Part shown: one piece after another, positions 44,732 through 56,073 of the stretch | Numbering within the stretch: position 1 is the first letter of the stretch | Layout: the number at the start of each line of letters is the position of its first letter | Assembly: GCA_015501075.1 (NCBI GenBank) | Contig: JADNYJ010000132.1 | Location: 1-64,000, forward strand | Reading direction: 5' to 3' | Origin: Gymnopilus junonius | Taxonomy: Eukaryota; Basidiomycota; Agaricomycetes; Agaricales; Galerinaceae | DNA length: 64,000 nucleotides | Program-made: the position numbers and the translations under genes | The notes under the pieces: model-generated | The model's database searches: none | The model's input: the letters and a program-made list of their open reading frames with translations, nothing else | Told to the model about the DNA's origin: nothing

Positions 44732-45162
44732 TATGACGAACAGGACGAATAACCGACCTTGGAAGTGGGAAGATCCTAAGCATTTTATACAGAGATATTT
44801 ATTTCCCCCGATGGCAAAACCTCGTTGAATTAGTCGCCTTGTGAGAAATCCTGCGGTAAGTAGAGAAACTTGTGACTATTCTTGAACTCAGGTCTGTGAG
44901 TCCCCAAGGACCAAAATATATTTTCGACGTGGCGAATTGCACATGGAGCCATAGAAGACACATAGCGAAAATTAAAAAGTTGTCGACGGAGGCAAGACGG
45001 ACAATGAACAGAAATAGTTCAGATCGGTCATAGCAGCATACTGCGTAGCTCGTTTACAAATACTGAGTCGATGAGTAAATGCATAGGAACTCAGTACTCA
45101 TTGTGGTCCCGTTCGATCCATACTATTAAGGTGACATTCTTGTGCACTAATCGAAGTATATC

Positions 45163-47035
45163 TCAGCGAAATCCTCCAGAAATCCAGGAATTTACTGCAT
45201 AAAATCGGGTAAGTTTCCTGGCGTCAGGCTTCCAGATCCAACTACCCCATGGATTGGCCCTCGGACCAAGCGCCGGATGCAAATTAATACCGACCCCACT
45301 GAATAGCACAGCCTCTGTTTCAGCTTCTTCCTTGTTATAAGCCTTGAAGTTGTGATTAGCAAACGTGTTCACGGGAAAAAAGGATACTCACCGTAAATAT
45401 ACTGGGGATTTTGCGTTGAAACATAGCTTGGTATGTGTGGGTCCAAGATGCGATATGACCCTTGCAGCAGACGGAGTCAAAGGCGATGGCCAGGTCGGGC
45501 TTAATGAAGCGGTTTCCTTGCTCAGCGATGAACTCGTGATATGTCCTAGAGGAAGGAATTGGGGGACAAGAAGGAAACGATAGATTAAATGGATACTTTG
45601 GATGATGATCATGGATCATTCTCCGATCAAAACACGAGCATTGTCTATTTCAGACTGTATAAGTGACATTACCCTCTGAAGAATCAAGGCGACATACGAG
45701 CAAGTCTTCATTTCAGTCACTGTGGGGTTCGGTCCGGTTAAAAATTTCAAATCAGGTCCAATGAACGTCAACTAATAGCTGGAAATAAGATACGGTGAAC
45801 AGGAGGTAAACGGAAGAAGTTTACCTTCAAAGTTTTTAACAAGGGTACGCGATGCAATATCTCTTCAAACACCCTTGCGCCCAAAATTTCCACAGAAGAC
45901 GCTCCAATTACCTTATCAACCGTCTCAGTAACACGAAGGGCGGAATAAAACAAACACACATGAATGTTGAGAACATCTTTTCTAGTCCACGCATCGTTAT
46001 AGTCGTTAAGAACTTCCAGACTCCAGAGGATGGTCATAGGCATCGAGAGGTTTTCAGTGGCAGCGCGAACCAACGCTTTTAAGAAGCTCAATCCCCGCCA
46101 AGAATGAGAACTGTAAGCTTTAGCCAGGTCAGATTCGTAGTCAATCCAATTGATGCTTCGCAAAGAAGTCCAAGAAGTGACGGTGCGCTCCGGAAGCCAA
46201 AGGAAATTTCCAACATTGTCGCCTGGTGTCACAACTTGGGAAAGCCTTGCGTCTTGAAGGCTAATTTTGTTCATTTCACATTGCGTTAGATTTTCTCGGC
46301 CATATCTGCATGGTTCAACCTGGTGCTTGGACATCACAGTGTGCCAATGTAGGTCAGAACAAAAGAAGGAGAAACCACAATCGGGACAGGGTTTTAATCC
46401 TGGTGACCTAGGCTCGTGATTTCCTAGGTATGCTTCTATACGAAAGATCGCATCTGACCGACCACTGGAACAAAAATTTGAGATGACGTTCTGAAAACCG
46501 GAAGTAAAACAGCGTACCACGCGAGGCAGTGTGGCTCCCATGCAACAACATTACACTCGTCACTGCTCAGTCCCCTCTTCAGTAACTCTTCCAACTTATC
46601 CATAGCGAGGCACCCCACTTTGTCGAGGCATTCTTCCAATTCTCTCTCGTCTTCTGCAATGTGCGTAACTGGATCTTCCCGAACCAATTTGTAGTGGTCC
46701 AAGAGTTCCTTGGCGTACTTCATTTCCATAGCTCTGAAAGCATAACAAAGGTGCTTGTGTTGGGGCCACTGGGCCTATGCCACGTCGCGACGAGAACGTA
46801 AAATTGTATGACGCAACAACCCACCTTTTGACATTCTGACAACGTATTTAATCAACCATTTTATCTTTGAGTTACATGCGGTGAACATACCAGGTCCGCA
46901 ATACCAAACGTGGCGACATCCACACTGTAAAAGAGGACTGGTTGCACTTCTCTCTTTCAAGCAGTGATAGCAAGCCAGTCCAAGAACGGAAAATATTGGA
47001 GGAATATCTTTAGGAACGATGATATTGGCAGCCAT
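45163..47035 (-). CDS. MYND zinc-finger / MSS51-like protein, copy A
   Basis: Minus strand, ATG at 47035; exons include 47035-46891, an 11-nt microexon 46835-46825, 46774-46518, 46464-45960, 45911-45825, from 45771, and a last exon ending at 45163. The MYND finger starts ACYHCLKERSA, continues CGCRHVWYCGP, receives E-C-Q-K from the microexon and ends WPQHKHLC. Exon 4 holds a second Cys/His cluster (CPDCGFSFFCSDLHWHTVMS..PC). The C-terminal half resembles the MSS51 C-terminal domain: LTFIGPDL, then KPDLAIAFDSVC, SWTHTYQAMF, IPSIFTV, NPWGSWIWKP. MSS51 is a mitochondrial translation activator in yeast, but fungal genomes carry many MYND paralogues of unknown role. No targeting peptide is evident. 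Confidence 0.75.
46825..46835 (-). other. 11-nt microexon of MYND gene, copy A
   Basis: AATGTCAAAAG on the minus strand, flanked by CAG before and GTGGGT after. With the split codon it encodes E-C-Q-K and restores both the reading frame and the missing MYND cysteine. Confidence 0.75.
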
Positions 47036-50000
47036 CTAAGTACCAGGTAAGTTCGTGGCGCAATACTTGGAGGAGAAATGGATGCGGGGACAAAGCGACG
47101 TCGCAAGCACAACTGATAAAAGGTTTGAGAACAAAAACGTTAGACCGATAGCAAACATGAGTACAACTCGTGGCTGGGACGTCCAAGAAAGAGATGAATC
47201 GACTTGAAGCTGAGGACCAGACAATAGACTGTCCGATTTTAGAATGCGACAGCGGAAGACCAAGAGAATCTGAGAGTGGTGTGATCGATGGAGACCAAGT
47301 GGTACACAGACTCCATATTTGTTATAGGCGTCCTGAAAGTGTGGACAGGTTGTCAAGGAGCAAGCTGTGACTGCTGCGTGTTTGCAGCGGGTGGCAACAT
47401 TGATTGCTAACACCGGTATTCGGCAATTGGCCGCACCGAGCAGTATCTTGAATCTGTAGAACTGGCATGAAATGCCATTGAAAGCCTCAGACTTTGGTCA
47501 GACTACCAAATCTTTCGAAGAAGACATTTAACGTGGCAGAATGTCCCTCTAATACTGCTTCCAGAGAACAATGTCCTCCAAAGTTCCAATTTGTAATGGA
47601 CAATGTACATCGTAGAAAGGGGATGCAGGACCGAGAGACTTCATCACCGTACGATGCCACCTTCTACTTCATGACGTTCTCACGAGAGTCCTACGGTATA
47701 GAAAAAGAACTTCAAATGCCGTATAATCGCCACAATCCGTCATCGAGCCCTTAAGCTTGGACGCATTGTTCGATAAATCAAGAAATAGGACGTTATCACT
47801 GAGGCAGATATCCAAATCCTATCTTTAGGTCCTTCATGACCTGGTTCGTTCGTTTACTTCTTTTACAATTAAATTTCTCCGAATTTCTTCAAATTAAAGG
47901 AAGGGAGTAATGTAATACCTCAGCAATCCTTTTTCAATCGATCAGATTTACATTATATTCAACGATTGTCGTACGAGACCACGGTTCTAAGTTACTGGCA
48001 ACAAATTAAAGCGAGCTTGAAGTGGTTTGTACAAAGCTACCCATTTTTAATCGAGACAAAGGCCTTGCTCCTAGCAGTAACGTCTTTTGTCGACCAGATA
48101 CGAAATGCATAATTCAGGACAAATGGTTGTCTGAACTTTCAAATCGTACATAGATTATTTGAGTTGTCGGCACGAGCTAGGCCTGCAAACTCGAGAGGAA
48201 TGGCATATATGGGATATAGGATGGTAAAGGGATTCTGGAGCGGTCAAATCTAGAGGATTGAACTAGGAAGAGCTGTCCATCAGCGAATACCAGTAAGCAC
48301 CGCATTGGGTATGGTGGCTCGAGAAATGCTTGTAGGCTTGGCATAGTAAAGCATAAAAATGGGACCGACAGCGGGTGTTATTACTTCATGTTGAGGCAAT
48401 AGAGTTGTCAAAATCGCCCTGCATTAGTGGACAAAGGAATGGACTGCCAAGAGCAGTCCGGTATGAACAAGGGCTCTGAAGTTCAGGTCAATAATAATAG
48501 GAGGTACAAAGCAGAAAAGAAGCAACATACAACTCATGTCGCAGGAGCCAGGATGAACGGCGAAACAAGAGTAATGGGAGTCACTGGGCGGTCGAAGAAG
48601 GAGACATCAGACCTTACATAAGTAAAGGGCGCGGCAATTTTCGGGAGATGTGCTCCAGGAGGGCATTTCCTTGAGACTTGACTTCATTACCTCCGTTATC
48701 ATATCCTATGTGCGCCTTTTATACCGTGGCCAGGTGTTACGACGGTGCGACTTTGCGGGGTTACTATTGTGACTGCACGATGCAAACCAAACCACCTACT
48801 TGGCCAACTCAACCGCCTGGAGTCGACTCGGATCGATTGCGGACGAACCACGCTCTCTACGTACAGTTCTCGCCTCTAGCAGAAGATTAGTGTCGTAGGT
48901 CTCTGGCTCCGAAAACATCACCCACGTTGACAAAAAATTTCAAAGACAACATGGTTCGTAATTGCGGCCGGAGCATAAGCAGATTCAATCAAGTTCTCTA
49001 GGTTCGTCTCTGCTTTATTACTTTTATTCTTCGTGCTAATATTCCTTTTGTTTGATATTAGCTCTATGAATGGATAAAGATCTTGATGGTCTCACCATGC
49101 CTCAAGCTCAAGCCAAGCTCAAACTCAAAAAATGTCGCAGACGATCCAGCACCGCTCTCACAAAGGGATGGGTTATACTTATAGACTATCTGCGTTCCCT
49201 TTACCTCTGCAGCAGCGCTGCTACTGTTGCTTATCTCCATCTTCGCCCTAACCAATCCTCTCATTCATTAACACTACGCCCCATCCGCCCACCCTGTAAT
49301 TTGCCCGCTAAAACCATCCTTTGAGTTTTTGAGTGGAGGTCTCGATTTCGGGTTGGGCATTTATGCTACTCATCGTTACCCTCATCAGGATTTTGAAGAG
49401 ATTTGGACGGTGGAACAGTAAAACCAACCCAACTACCTGGAGTCAACTTGGATTGATTGGACACATGGGGAGACCTAAGTAGATAGAACCTTCCAGAGGT
49501 CCGCTTCTCCTTTCTTCTCTCTCTAGTTTTTCCTCCTGACAGACTTTAGAACCATCTGCGAAATGGTCTGGTGCTTTCAATGTCAGTAAATTACCTTACA
49601 CCGAAAACACCCATAGTCGCCGTCGCTCCTAAAGGACCAGGATATCCAAGATGGTCGTATCTCCAACTCCGTCGACGACGCTGGTGTTCCTTCTCTGACT
49701 CTTCCGTCCCCCCAGCCCATCACTCCCTGCTCTCAATCCACTTCTACTCCCGGATCACCTCCATCCTCACACTGCTTGATATCCCCCAAGGCAAGAAATC
49801 GTAGGGAATACGACCATCGTCCAACGGGCGGGTGGCAGTGCAAGACGGTGGCGGTGCAGGCAGCGCGAATTTACTTTCGACTTTGCGGATGATGATGAGC
49901 CTCCTTGGATTTGGGAAACGCTTACAGAGCGAACAGGACACTGAAACTAGCTTATGTTCCCATAATCCTTGGCTGGTACGCTATTCAAGTCACCCAAAGT

Positions 50001-50990
50001 CGATCAAGAGGAAAATCAGAACTTGAGAAGGAGGGACGTTTGATCACCAAGATTTTGGCGATGAAGAACGCATGTCTTCAGTTGACATAGCTCCCCGTGT
50101 AAAGGAAGACGGCCATGAACAGTTCTGCACCCGGCTTTATGATTCCAGCTTATTTCTACTTCAGCCTCGTATCAATTTCAACCTTCAACATTGTCTTAAC
50201 TCCATATGCCAACATTCGAAATACCATCCAACACTTAGAAAACCCTTACCTCCAGTCCCTCCTACCCCGCCCTTTCCGACGCCCCACAAACCCTAGGGCC
50301 TACACAACTCCTCAACTATCACACAGGGAACTAGGCAGGTGGTGGCAGTGCCGTCGGGTGGCGGTGCAGGCGACGCAATGTCACCTTCGACATTTAAGAT
50401 GACGGTGAACCTTCTTCCGCATGAACATGTGTACAATGTCTATAAGTCACTGGTACACCAGCTCTCTGTTTCTCGACTTCAGCCTTAAACAGCGAGGACT
50501 TACAAAATGGCGGCTGAGCACCTTTCTTACTTTCAACGTCACCCTTGGTCCCTTCCCGCCCAATTTTGCTTTCAGTTTTACGATCGACGATGAGCTTCCT
50601 CCGACGTGAACAACGTATACGAGGCTATGGGCTGTGGATTCCGATTGACGCGTTTGAGCATTACCTTCGCAACCTCAACTCCTTCAAGCCGAGTTTCAAG
50701 AGAAGTATCGTCCCTGCGATGTTCATGAAGAAGTGGGATTTGGATATGAGGTAGTAACGGGCATGAGGGAGAAGAGTATAGTAGTATGATGCCTCCAGAG
50801 TTCTTTGTAAGTTTCCTGTTTTCCTTCCGCCCTTTCTTTTCTTTCTTTCCTTCCTGTTTTTCGCTCTCTTTCTCCCATTGGTCTCTGACGTGATTCCCAG
50901 AATCTTTTTATACCTATTTTTTTAAGTGGAAAATGACCACTAACTACCTGCACACCCAAATAATTACAGAACCACTGTTTTCCATTTTCC
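47036..50990. other. non-coding or decayed part of unit A
   Basis: Collinear with 56074-58990 in unit B; the sequence from about 47570 is also shared with the window end of unit C (around 63940). A phrase around CTTGGCCAACTCAACC-like sequence with CTGGAGTCGACTCGGAT occurs at about 48800 and again diverged at 49424-49465. A plus-strand frame at 49070-49324 (basic N-terminus, then a hydrophobic stretch) is not conserved in unit B. No gene is supported. Confidence 0.4.
49826..50430 (+). repeat. GGTGGCGGTGCAGGC-centred repeats, unit A pair
   Basis: Two diverged copies start near 49829 and 50336. Each has GGGTGGCAGTGC-like sequence, then GGTGGCGGTGCAGGC, a GCGCAAT-like step and CTTTCGA followed by a GATGATGA-rich end. 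The spacing of 507 bp matches the spacing of the first two copies in unit B. Confidence 0.6.
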
Positions 50991-52420
50991 TCTACCAACA
51001 ACTACTCATCCAGCTCCCGCTATCACTCTCACCATCGGCCCCTCCGTGTCCGCGTCCACTTCCCATCCAGACATGCCTCTCAGGTATATACATCACGCTC
51101 GCCAAAAAGGCCGGCGTACAAAAAGCCCCATGCCTTCTCTTCGTTTCACCCCCTCGCTCTTAATCCTCGGCGATTCGGGAGTGCTCGCCTGTCGTTTCAG
51201 GCTTTCGCGTATCTTGATCATAACGACCTCAAATTTAACTTACCCCGTTGGGGCTTCCCCATGTCCCTAAAATAACCCCCCCCGGTTGTTGCCTTTAATT
51301 TGTCCAGATAGAAGTCCAGAACACGCTAGATAACGCCGAGCACCATGTGACACGATGATATCAGCAGCGCACACAAGTCACCATTCCTAGCCCGTCATCC
51401 CAAATCAGTATTCGCCAGTTTGGCGCACGTAATTTCTTCCCTTGAACACGTTGGTAACTCTCATCCCCTCAAGTGGGGCCAACATCACGTCAAACTCTAC
51501 TCACAGGGTCTTGTTCTCCCAGGCTCCAGCACTCGCTGATGAATTGGTGCTCATTAAATCGACTACACCTCAGACACCCGAGCTCAATCGAGCAAGCCCT
51601 AACAGCAGGATTATACCCATCCTTGAAGAGAGGGAGATGGAATGGAGGGCAATGAAAGATGTCAGTGGAGTAGGGGGGAAACGGTACTTTGCCGAACGAA
51701 AATTTTGCACTCGGAGGTAAGGACGAAAAGAGTATCATGATTTGTCGCTCAAGTTAGCATAAACAAGTTCCATCTTTCTGTACCTTCTAGATTATTCCAT
51801 TTGATACATTGCCCGGCCTTTTCCCCATGGCTTGTCGGAGGGAAAACTTGTCAAATTAAATATTCTCAGGAATCAAATTTCTTACCACTCCGAAATTATC
51901 GCCTTTTGGCTCCGATGGTACCTCTTCTCGACATCAAAATTCATGGAGATATAACGGAAGGGCCAATTTTACAAGCCAAACTAGAATTCCGATGCAGTAG
52001 CGTGGCTGTTAATCAGAAGAACCTGGCATTTACTGTACCTTTCCTCAGGCACGGGTTGGTAGAATTTCTCATATTTCGACCTTGTGTTGACCTAGAAGGG
52101 TTGGCGAGGTTCATATTACATACGATAACTTGTACAGCTTTAGTTCGGGATGGAGGTAGTCTACAAGAGTGACAAGATCAGTGGGTCGTGATTTCGGGTA
52201 AATCATCTCATCCACAACGTCTACTTCGGGTCTTGCTTTTCATTCCTCATTCTCAATTGGCAAATTGTTTCGGTTGTAAATGTCGTGGTTCTAGGAGAGC
52301 CGTGACGGTAACAACATTTTCACATCGCCTGCGATAACCCTCGTAGGTTTCTTTCTTTCATCGCCCTTGAATCCACTCCACGCAGTACACTCTTTTTCCT
52401 TGTGCGTCCTTCTTTCGTGA
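50991..52420 (+). other. decayed plus-strand sequence at the start of unit B
   Basis: Parallels 41079-42640 and 58990-60480. The open frame 51801-52172 (123 codons) has no recognised domain, and the matching stretch in unit C is interrupted, so I do not call a gene. Confidence 0.3.
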
Positions 52421-52429
52421 TATCTTCCC

Positions 52430-52600
52430 CGGTATCGTCAGGATCCACACTCTCGAAAACACCTTCTGTTACCAGTGACACGGAATCCAGATGGTTCCAC
52501 CTTCGACCTACTATTAGCAATGACAGGAAGGTATGGTGATCATTACTTTTTGTCCAGATTTATGCGACAGATTTTGAACTCTTAGAAACGTGGACGTCGT
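52430..52600 (+). pseudogene. lysine-rich gene, copy B (5' exons only)
   Basis: KTPSVTSD then SRWFHLRPTISNDRK match exon 1 of the copy at 60486 almost residue for residue. The same intron follows (GTATGG donor, CTTAG acceptor) and the next exon starts AAACGTGGACG. Within a few codons the sequence turns into the antisense of the GH131 gene. All 3' exons are absent. Confidence 0.65.
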
Positions 52601-53186
52601 TTTCGGATCGTGGACTGTTGGGTCAAAGGAGCGGTTGAACGGCGTCCTTGTTAGAAAGGTAATCTCAGAGGTACTAAAATCAGCCGTCTCATGCCAAGCC
52701 GGCTAGTAGTCATAAATGAGCAAAATAACGCATAAAAAAAATAAGCTTATATACATGATATTCATGTGAGAAGTTCAGCGGTCGCAGAGGGTCATTATGA
52801 ATCGACCAGTGAAACGTGGTGGTGCCTTGGACAGTGATATTGGTGCCGTTGTTGGCAGCAGGTATAAGTTCGGAACGGTGAAATCCAAATTGTGGCAAGG
52901 GAGGGTCTTCTCCAGGAAGGAAAATCGACTGGTTGCTATCAGAGTTTTAGTTAGGGTGGCGAAGTTTTACCTCAAAAGTATGAATAGTTACTTGGCACTC
53001 ACTTTCGCCATGCACAAATTGATGATCGAATATACTTGAGTTCCTGTCGAAGTCGGCCGGTGACAAGTTCTGTGGTGCCCTCCCATCGAACAAGAGAGGA
53101 CACCTTACGCCTAAACCATTGCCGGACGGCGTTGCAATGATGGGGCTGGCAAGCGACAAAAGCGAAAGGAATCCTACTCCATGCAT
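52600..53186 (-). pseudogene. GH131 gene, copy B (internally deleted and truncated)
   Basis: Minus strand, ATG at 53186 with a signal peptide (MHGVGFLSLLSLASPIIA) and LLFDGRAPQNLSPADFD. The segment coding NQTWAEI through most of PVEVTI in copy A is missing: the exon 1 donor region is joined directly to the ACTATT end of that segment. FGFHRSELIPAANNGTN, TTFHWSIHNDPLRPLNFSHE and WHETADFSTSEITFL remain and, unlike copy A, are in one frame. The gene then stops after FDPTVHDPKT, where the lysine-rich gene fragment begins. The last third, including the NDNSGGGQFH and GGIFIEDS segments, is lost. Confidence 0.8.
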
Positions 53187-53828
53187 TGCATCGAAGGGGG
53201 TGATCTAGCAAACTTTTTAAAGAGAGAAATCTGAATCTTTTATAAATGGCCAGAACGCTATCGGTTCCGAAGGCGAAACCTCGTTAAATTGGCCGTTTCG
53301 TGAGGTCCGCTGGTATAGGGTGACGTGATCCAGGGGGAACTTGTGGTCAATATCAGCGTGGCTGATGAAGAACATGCGTTACGTGTCGACCTCCCGCGAA
53401 GCCAGAGAACCTAAGTATGCCATCGTAGCGGACGTTGATGTGATGTAGAATCGGTAGTGACACTGATAAGAGAGGTCGTTTGGACGTCGTCGTCGTCTTG
53501 TAGTCGTCGATAATCACACTGATTCACACAGTCACGTTGTCCCAGGTACTCCAACAGCAAATTCTTGACAAATTCATTACTAAAAATATTGACCCCAGTT
53601 TGACCCCAGTACGAGATTTCCGACTTCCATTTGAAATTCAAATACCTTGTAGATTTATTCACAGAGATATTCGCGACACTTTCAAGTTGAACCATATATT
53701 ACGAAAGTTAAGCGTCACACTTGGCATTTTTTAAAACACAACTAATTGACATTTGGCTCGGACTCTGCAAAGGTATTTTTTCTGGAGGGAGATCTCAGGT
53801 CTCGTGAATTTACAACGTATCATAGTAA

Positions 53829-56073
53829 TTAAGTTCTACGTCCACGAAACCCGCCGGAAATCCAGCGGTTCACTGAAAAAAATAAAGCCATCGCACTTGG
53901 TTCGATCTTTGATAGCTGACTTCCCCAGGGATTTGGCCTAGGACCAAATTCCGATATCAGTTGGATACCGGCGCCCTTGAAAAGTACAGACTCTAATTCA
54001 GCTTCCTCAAAATTGTAGGCCTTCGTAAATAAATCAGAACATAAATTTTAGACATAAACAATGGCAAGCATCGCCCACCGTAAATATGCTGGGGATTCCA
54101 CGTAGCCATAGAGCGTGGTATGATCTCGTCCACGATTCTATGTCTGCAAGGCCACAAACGGAGTTGAAAGCGACAGCCAAGTCGGGACGTTCAAACTGGC
54201 TTCCTTGGTCATTAATATAGTTGTGGTAGGTTCTATTTGGCAAGTTGAAAATTAAAGACGGAATTATGAGTAGGCTACACACGTTGCATAACTGTCAAAA
54301 ATGACTTTTCGCCCAGTACGCGTACACTGCCTTTATTTAACGATCAATTCTCGAATACTCTTATCCAACGAAATTTAAGAAGACGTACGAGCATATTTCC
54401 ATTTCATTCATGATTGGATGCTCTCCAGTCAGCGTCAACAATGCCGGACCAATGAATGTCAACTGGAAATCGGGTTGAGTCACATTTAAGAGCGAAACAA
54501 ATCTAGAAAATTAACCTTCAAAGTTTGCACTAAAGGAACGCGGTGCAAAATCTCTTCAAATACTTCAATGTGCAACAATTCCAGACCTGCCGCTCCGAGT
54601 ACCTTAAGTTCAGCACCAGTTAGTCCTATGTACAAAGCAGAAGTCGAATGCAGAGAACCCACATGGATGTTCAGAACGTCCTTCTGTGTCCACGAGATAT
54701 CACCGAGATTCATGATTTCCAGGGCCCATAGTATGGTCATTGGCATCGATAAAGTTTCACTGGCAGCGCGGACCAGTGCGTTCAAAAATGGATGTCCGTA
54801 TGAAGAATAAGAGCTAAAAGCTTGGGCTAGATCAGATTGGTAATCGGACCAAGTGAGGTCTCGCAACGACGACCAGGCGGGTAGAATTCGCCTCGGAACC
54901 CAACAAAATTCTCCGACGTTGGAACCTGGCTTCATAACCTGAGAGAATTTGGCATCCAGGGAGCAAAATTTGTTCAGTTGACATTGCGAGATACCTGCGT
55001 ACCCGTCTCGGCAAGGGCGATTCTGATGTATATGCTTAACGGCAGCCCAGTGTTCATCAGAGCAGTAGAAAGAGAGAGCGCAATCAGGACAGGGTTTCAA
55101 TTTTGGATAAGGGGGGCCTTCGTTCCTCGATTGCGCCATGATACGGAAAATCATCTCAGAGAGACCACTACCACAAGAATGAGCTCGTTTTCTTTTTGTT
55201 CACAAATCAGCAACGCACCATGCAAGGCAACGAGGTTCCCATCCCACTATATTGCGCTCAGCGCTGCGAAGTGGTCTCCCTAATTCTTCTTCCAATTTAC
55301 TGGTGATGAATGTGGTGACATGGTCAAGGCATTCGTCCAGATCCTCGCCATTTGTCACAATGTAGGACACCGGATCTTTGGCAACAAACGCAAATGGTCT
55401 CAAGATTTCGCGGCCGTAATTCTTTTCCACTGCTTTGTACGCTGAGCAGAATTTTCTGTGTAGGGACAGCTGCGCCTATGGTGTGTAATATTTAGAAATC
55501 GAAAGAACAGACTATGGCAAAGCCTACATCAGCAAGTCGGCAATTTACTTTTTAGCTTTTCCGCTTTTTCGGCCAATTCCTCGAAAATTTAGTATGTCGT
55601 ATGGTCAATAATGGCAAAGTTTCGCATCGTTTCATCTCCTGTGCCACGATTCGTGATACAGAGAATCGATTTCCTGGTCCTCTTCAGCTCTGGCCTTGCT
55701 GAACGTTTGGTACAAAGTCTGCGCTTTTCGGGAATCCGGGCCCGGATTCTGATGGCCAGCTTTTCGTCCCTTTTTTTACCTTTTTTAGCTTGTACAAGCG
55801 AAAAAAAGCTAATTGCCAAAGTACCGATGTACCTTCTGGCATTCTTGTACCATATTTTCAGTCATTTTTTCTTAAATGAGGTGTAGAAAACGTACCAGCA
55901 TTGCAATACCAAACATGGAGACAGCCACACCTTGAAAGAGGATTTTGAGGGCTGCCTTCCGCTAGGCAAAAATAACACGCCTGCCCAAGGTTAGCAGTAA
56001 CTGGGGGGGAGCGTCTTGGGTCCACATCAGAATCTTCAGAAGCATTAGGAGCATTAGCAGGGCGGGAAGACAT
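53829..56073 (-). CDS. MYND zinc-finger / MSS51-like protein, copy B
   Basis: Minus strand, ATG at 56073, stop at 53829. The MYND finger: ACYFCLAEGSPQ, CGCLHVWYCNA, E-C-Q-K from the 11-nt microexon 55843-55833, and LHRKFC. The next exon (from 55476) begins AQLSLHRKFC, and WEPRCLAWC closes it. The second Cys/His cluster is CPDCALSFYCSDEHWAAVK..PC. The C-terminal MSS51-like part shows LTFIGPAL, RPDLAVAFNSVC, SWTRSYHALW, IPSIFTV and NPWGSQLSKIEPS. The intron after the microexon is about 356 bp, against about 50 bp in copies A and C, because of an insertion (55539-55817). Otherwise the exon pattern matches the other copies. Confidence 0.72.
55539..55817. mobile_element. MITE-like insertion in an intron
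   Basis: A 279-bp segment present only in copy B of the MYND gene. It starts GGCAATT and ends AATTGCC, with further imperfect inverted similarity inside the ends (AGCTTTTCCGC-like against TTTTTTTCGC). No open frame or target duplication was found, so the call is tentative. Confidence 0.4.
55833..55843 (-). other. 11-nt microexon of MYND gene, copy B
   Basis: AATGCCAGAAG on the minus strand between an AAG acceptor and a GTACAT donor. It has the same length, phase and meaning (E-C-Q-K) as in copy A. Confidence 0.7.

Larger units (their letters stand above)
41090..50990. repeat. tandem segmental duplication, unit A
   Basis: First of three collinear direct repeats. Anchors shared by all three units include the stretch around TTTCGCGTATCTT and the following GGGCTTCCC (about 41170-41270, 51190-51265, 59200-59275) and the minus-strand MYND gene. 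Units A and B also share the downstream GGTGGCGGTGCAGGC blocks and the block ending GGATTTGGATATGAGG (50733 and 58718). Sequence identity is low in non-coding parts, so the duplications are old. Boundaries are approximate. Confidence 0.65.
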
